From positions 1-9,939 of the forward strand of contig JAQGMQ010000460.1 of the NCBI GenBank assembly GCA_028292305.1: a DNA stretch of 9,939 nt. Direction: 5' to 3'. A model generated the notes under the pieces. That model was not told the DNA's origin and did no database searches. It saw only the letters and a program-made list of their open reading frames with translations. The DNA comes from Rhodoferax sp. Its GTDB lineage: Bacteria; Pseudomonadota; Gammaproteobacteria; Burkholderiales; Burkholderiaceae_C. Shown here piece after piece: positions 7,224 to 9,939 of this stretch; position 1 is the stretch's first letter, and every line of letters begins with the position of its first letter. The translations under genes and the position numbers were made by a program.

Positions 7224-8552
7224 ATGAAATTCAAGATTTGCGCAGTCGCCATCGCGTCCATGACCCTCGGTGCCGTCGGCCTGCTGGGCAGCACCGGCGC
7301 ACTCGCCACCGACCTCGTGGTCGCCACCGTGAACAACGGCCACATGATCACGATGCAGAAGCTGTCCAAACACTTCGAAGCCGCCAACCCCGACGTCAAG
7401 GTCAAGTGGGTCACGCTCGAAGAAGGCGTGCTGCGCCAGCGCGTCACCACCGACATCGCCACCAAGGGTGGCCAGTTCGACGTGATGACCATCGGCCTGT
7501 ACGAAGCACCGATCTGGTCCAAGAAGGGCTGGCTCGCCCCGATCAACACCGACGCCGCCTATGACGTCGACGACCTGCTGCCGGCCATCCGCAGCGGCCT
7601 GACCTACGAAGGCAAGCTCTACGCCGCGCCGTTCTACGGCGAAAGCTCGATGACCATGTACCGCGCCGACCTGGTCAAGGCCGCGGGCCTCACGATGCCA
7701 GCCAACCCGACCTGGACCGAGATGGCCAACATCGTCTCCAAGATCCACGATCCGGCCAAGGGCGTCTACGGCCTGTGCCTGCGCGGCAAGCCGGGCTGGG
7801 GCGACAACATGGCCTTCCTGAGCACGATGGTCAACACCTACGGTGGCCAGTGGTTCGACACCGCCTGGAAGCCGCAGATCGACACCAAGCCCTGGCATGA
7901 CGCGATCAACCAATACGTCGACCTGATGAAGAAATACGGCCCGCCCGGCGCATCGGCCAACAGCTTCAATGAAAACCTGGCGCTGTTCAACGAAGGCAAG
8001 TGCGGCGTGTGGATCGACGCGACCATTGCCGCCTCGTTCATCAGCGATCCGAAGCAGTCCAAGGTGGCCGACAAGGTGGCCTTCACCCAGGCGCCCACCG
8101 CCGTCACGCCCAAGGGCGCCAACTGGCTGTGGTCGTGGAACCTGGCCGTGCCGGCTTCTTCCAAGAAGCCCGAGCTCGCGCAGAAGTTCATCGCCTGGGC
8201 CACGTCCAAGGAATACGTGAACCTGGTCGCCAAGGAAGAAGGCTGGATCGCCGTGCCCACCGGCACCCGCAAGTCGACCTATGCCAACGCCGATTTCCAG
8301 AAGGTCGCGAAGTTCGCACCTGAAGAACTCAAGGCTATCAACACCACCAATCCGAACGACAGCACGCTGCCGAAGTCGCCGTACGTGGGTGTGCAGTTCG
8401 CGTCGATTCCTGAGTTCCAGGCCATCGGCATCGCCGTGGGTCAGCAGATGAGCGCGGCGCTGGCCGGCAAGGTCACCGTGGACGCGGCTCTGAAGACGTC
8501 GCAGACCGCAGCCGAGCGCGAGATGACCAAGGGCGGTTATTACAAGAAATAA
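7224..8552 (+). CDS. smoE: ABC importer periplasmic binding protein, sorbitol/mannitol type
   Basis: This 442-residue protein is a family 1 extracellular solute-binding protein, expected to capture a polyol such as sorbitol or mannitol in the periplasm and deliver it to the SmoF/SmoG-type permeases. A Sec signal peptide is visible: positive MKFK, a hydrophobic core to about residue 22, and a probable cleavage after A26-L27-A28, with mature TDLVVATVN. The mature part shows typical family patterns: a first lobe with FDVMTIGLYEAPIW, a hinge-like AAPFYGESSMTMYR, and the aromatic-rich PGWGDNMAFLSTMV segment. Length is normal for the family. It is followed by a permease gene after 177 bases, filled mostly by an inverted-repeat element. 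The Smo/Mtl assignment rests on overall resemblance and on gene order E-F-G as in Rhodobacter smo and Pseudomonas mtl operons. The exact polyol cannot be read from sequence alone. Confidence 0.88.
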   Translation: MKFKICAVAIASMTLGAVGLLGSTGALATDLVVATVNNGHMITMQKLSKHFEAANPDVKVKWVTLEEGVLRQRVTTDIATKGGQFDVMTIGLYEAPIWSKKGWLAPINTDAAYDVDDLLPAIRSGLTYEGKLYAAPFYGESSMTMYRADLVKAAGLTMPANPTWTEMANIVSKIHDPAKGVYGLCLRGKPGWGDNMAFLSTMVNTYGGQWFDTAWKPQIDTKPWHDAINQYVDLMKKYGPPGASANSFNENLALFNEGKCGVWIDATIAASFISDPKQSKVADKVAFTQAPTAVTPKGANWLWSWNLAVPASSKKPELAQKFIAWATSKEYVNLVAKEEGWIAVPTGTRKSTYANADFQKVAKFAPEELKAINTTNPNDSTLPKSPYVGVQFASIPEFQAIGIAVGQQMSAALAGKVTVDAALKTSQTAAEREMTKGGYYKK

Positions 8553-8558
8553 GGTGAC

Positions 8559-8571
8559 GGCCGCAGCGGCC
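8559..8571. repeat. Small GC-rich hairpin just after the binding-protein gene
   Basis: GGCCGC (8559-8564) and GCGGCC (8566-8571) are perfect complements around one base, starting 7 bases after the stop codon. It touches the outer end of the larger repeat element and would add to the structure at the 3' end of the smoE message. No T-run follows, so it is not a canonical terminator. Confidence 0.5.
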
Positions 8572-8691
8572 CTCACCCCAACCCTCTCCCGCACGCGGGA
8601 GAGGGGGTAATACCGGATGGCTCCCGCCCGCATGGGTCGGTAGCCGGACTTCCTCCCTCTCCCGCGTGCGGGAGAGGGCCGGGGTGAGGGC
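8569..8691. repeat. Nested inverted-repeat (REP/MITE-like) element between smoE and smoF
   Basis: Two 37-base arms, 8569-8605 and 8655-8691, are reverse complements with only two mismatches (AA at 8580-8581 against GG at 8679-8680). They flank a 49-base centre. Each arm holds its own hairpin: CCCTCTCCCGC (8582-8592) with GCGGGAGAGGG (8595-8605), and the same 11-base stem at 8655-8665 with 8668-8678. In RNA it could fold either as two separate stem-loops or as one long stem. Sequences with CCCTCTCCCGC and CCTCACCCC recur in many proteobacterial genomes, so this is probably a dispersed non-coding repeat. Between a binding-protein and permease gene it may protect the upstream message or partly attenuate transcription. 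The structure is seen; the family and role are inferred. Confidence 0.85.
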
Positions 8692-8729
8692 GGTGCCGCC
8701 GCATCCCGCACGTCACACGAAAGCCCACC

Positions 8730-9587
8730 ATGCAACGTTTCCTGCCCCGCGCCCTGATGGCGCCGTCCATCATCACACTGTTCCTGTGGATGATCGTTCC
8801 GCTGGTGATGACGCTGTATTTCTCAGCCATTCACTACAACCTGATGCAACCCGGCGAGACCGGCTTCGTCGGGCTCGAGAACTTCCACTACTTCATGACC
8901 GACCCGGACTTCTGGCCGTCGGTCATGCACACCATCCAGCTGCTGGGCTCGGTGATCGTGATCACGGTGGTGCTGGGTATCGGCCTGGCGCTGCTGGTCA
9001 ACGAACCATTCCCCGGCCAGGGCATCGTGCGGGTGCTGTTGATCTCGCCGTTCTTCGTCATGCCCACGGTGAATGCGCTGCTGTGGAAGCACATGATGAT
9101 GAATCCGATCTACGGCGTGTTCGCACACGTGTGGCAGTTCTTCGGCCTGACGCCGATCGACTGGATGACCGACTACCCGCTGCTGTCGGTGATCATCATG
9201 CTGTCGTGGCAATGGCTGCCCTTTGCCTGCCTGATCTTCATCACCTCGCTGCAGTCGCTCGACCACGAACAGATGGACGCCGCCGGCATGGACGGCGCCA
9301 CCCGGTTCGACAAGTTCTGGTACCTGGTGCTGCCGCACATGGGACGGTCGATTGCCGTGGTGGTGATGATCGAGATGATTTTCCTGTTGAGCGTGTTCGC
9401 CGAAATCTTCACCACCACCGGTGGCGGACCGGGCAACGACAGCACCAACCTCGCGTTCCTGATCTTCAAGCAGGCGCTGATGAATTTCGACGTTGGCGTG
9501 GCCTCGGCCGGTGCGCTGTTTGCGGTGGTGCTGGCCAACATCGCGGCGGTGTTCCTGATCCGCATGGTCGGCAAGAACCTGGACTGA
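8730..9587 (+). CDS. smoF: ABC importer permease, sorbitol/mannitol type (MalF-like)
   Basis: This 285-residue inner-membrane protein is one of two transmembrane subunits of the importer and should pair with the SmoG-like protein encoded next. Six hydrophobic segments are visible at about residues 11-33, 68-90, 102-124, 152-174, 206-226 and 256-278. The EAA loop that docks on the ATPase is at 180-202, with D183-A184-A185-G186, a Gly at 189, and closing L201-P202. The segment TTGGGPGNDSTNLAF (229-243) is typical of MalF-type sugar permeases. ATG 8730 is chosen because the first helix follows directly; only a weak GAAAG lies upstream. The downstream gene starts 12 bases after its TGA, so the two are surely cotranscribed. 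Confidence 0.92.
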   Translation: MQRFLPRALMAPSIITLFLWMIVPLVMTLYFSAIHYNLMQPGETGFVGLENFHYFMTDPDFWPSVMHTIQLLGSVIVITVVLGIGLALLVNEPFPGQGIVRVLLISPFFVMPTVNALLWKHMMMNPIYGVFAHVWQFFGLTPIDWMTDYPLLSVIIMLSWQWLPFACLIFITSLQSLDHEQMDAAGMDGATRFDKFWYLVLPHMGRSIAVVVMIEMIFLLSVFAEIFTTTGGGPGNDSTNLAFLIFKQALMNFDVGVASAGALFAVVLANIAAVFLIRMVGKNLD

Positions 9588-9599
9588 CCGGAGCATCCC

Positions 9600-9939
9600 A
9601 TGTTGAAAAAGAAACCCTTTCCGATCGTCCGCACGGTGTGTGCCTGGGGCGTGGCGCTGTTCCTGTTCTTCCCGTTGTTGTGGCTCGGCCTCACGGCGTT
9701 CAAGACCGAAGGCCAGGCCATCGCCTCGCAGCTGTTCTTTACGCCCACGCTGGCCAGCTTCGTCGAAGTGCAGCAGCGCAGCGACTACCTCTCGTTCGCC
9801 AAGAACTCGCTGATCACCAGCCTGGGCTCGACGATCCTGGGCCTGCTGATCGCCATCCCGGCGGCCTATTCGATGGCCTTCTTCCCGACCAAGAAGACCC
9901 GCGACATCCTGATGTGGATGCTGTCCACCAAGATGATGC
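9600..9939 (+). CDS. smoG: ABC importer second permease, sorbitol/mannitol type (MalG-like), 3'-partial
   Basis: The first 113 codons of a second permease run off the right edge. It starts at ATG 9600, six bases after GGAG (9590-9593), with a basic MLKKK start followed by a first membrane segment (about 12-33). A periplasmic stretch contains LTAFKTEGQAIA, and a second membrane segment spans about 70-93. The pattern LLWLGLTAFKTEGQA near the first helix, and the AKNSLITSLGSTILGLLIA block, are characteristic of MalG-type carbohydrate permeases. The EAA loop and remaining helices lie outside the window. It should form the heterodimeric pore with the preceding SmoF-type subunit; an ATPase gene (smoK type) and polyol dehydrogenases would be expected further on. 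Confidence 0.9.
   Translation, partial: MLKKKPFPIVRTVCAWGVALFLFFPLLWLGLTAFKTEGQAIASQLFFTPTLASFVEVQQRSDYLSFAKNSLITSLGSTILGLLIAIPAAYSMAFFPTKKTRDILMWMLSTKMM

Noticed and set aside
8582..8605. Rho-independent terminator after smoE
   Set aside because: The stem is strong but is followed by GGTAAT and not by a T-run; it is better explained as part of the inverted-repeat element.
7116..8735. 539-codon open frame on the - strand over the binding-protein gene
   Set aside because: Mirrors the codon pattern of smoE, crosses the inverted-repeat element, and has no family motifs.

Overview
The window looks like chromosomal DNA of a high-GC betaproteobacterium, most likely a Burkholderiales member related to Comamonadaceae. 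This is inferred from three things: the double-length tandem UvrA, the MalF/MalG-type polyol transporter of the Smo/Mtl family, and a GC-rich palindromic repeat of a kind common in such genomes. No rRNA, tRNA, CRISPR array or insertion sequence was seen. All genes read on the + strand. No gene-free stretch exceeds 300 bases.

Layout. (1) Positions 1-5257 hold the 3' part of one very long gene for a tandem UvrA, in which two UvrA units are fused head to tail. Its first ~215 codons lie upstream of the window. (2) Positions 5258-5913 hold a compact type II toxin-antitoxin module of the CcdA/CcdB family. It has its own promoter, a near-ideal autoregulatory operator over the -10 box, and a stop/start overlap between antitoxin and toxin. 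GC is about 57% by hand count over 5281-5880, lower than the flanking genes, so it is probably an acquired cassette. (3) Positions 5967-7010 encode an acetylpolyamine amidohydrolase/histone-deacetylase-family enzyme with all catalytic and zinc residues present. (4) From 7224 to the window end runs a carbohydrate ABC importer operon: periplasmic binding protein (smoE/mtlE type), first permease (smoF type) and the start of the second permease (smoG type). The ATPase and polyol dehydrogenases would be expected downstream.

How the parts work together. The UvrA belongs to nucleotide excision repair. CcdA should neutralise the gyrase poison CcdB and, bound to DNA, shut off the module's own promoter. 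The importer genes form one operon, with a 123-bp inverted-repeat element between the binding-protein and permease genes. That layout parallels the REP element between malE and malF in E. coli, and would fit higher expression of the binding protein than of the membrane subunits. The deacetylase gene has no clear promoter or ribosome binding site and sits 53 bases after the toxin gene, so it may depend on read-through from the ccd promoter.

No wholly new system was recognised. The most notable items are the ccd operator architecture, the nested inverted repeat inside the importer operon, the tandem UvrA with a degenerate first zinc knuckle, and the unusual CcdB C-terminus.
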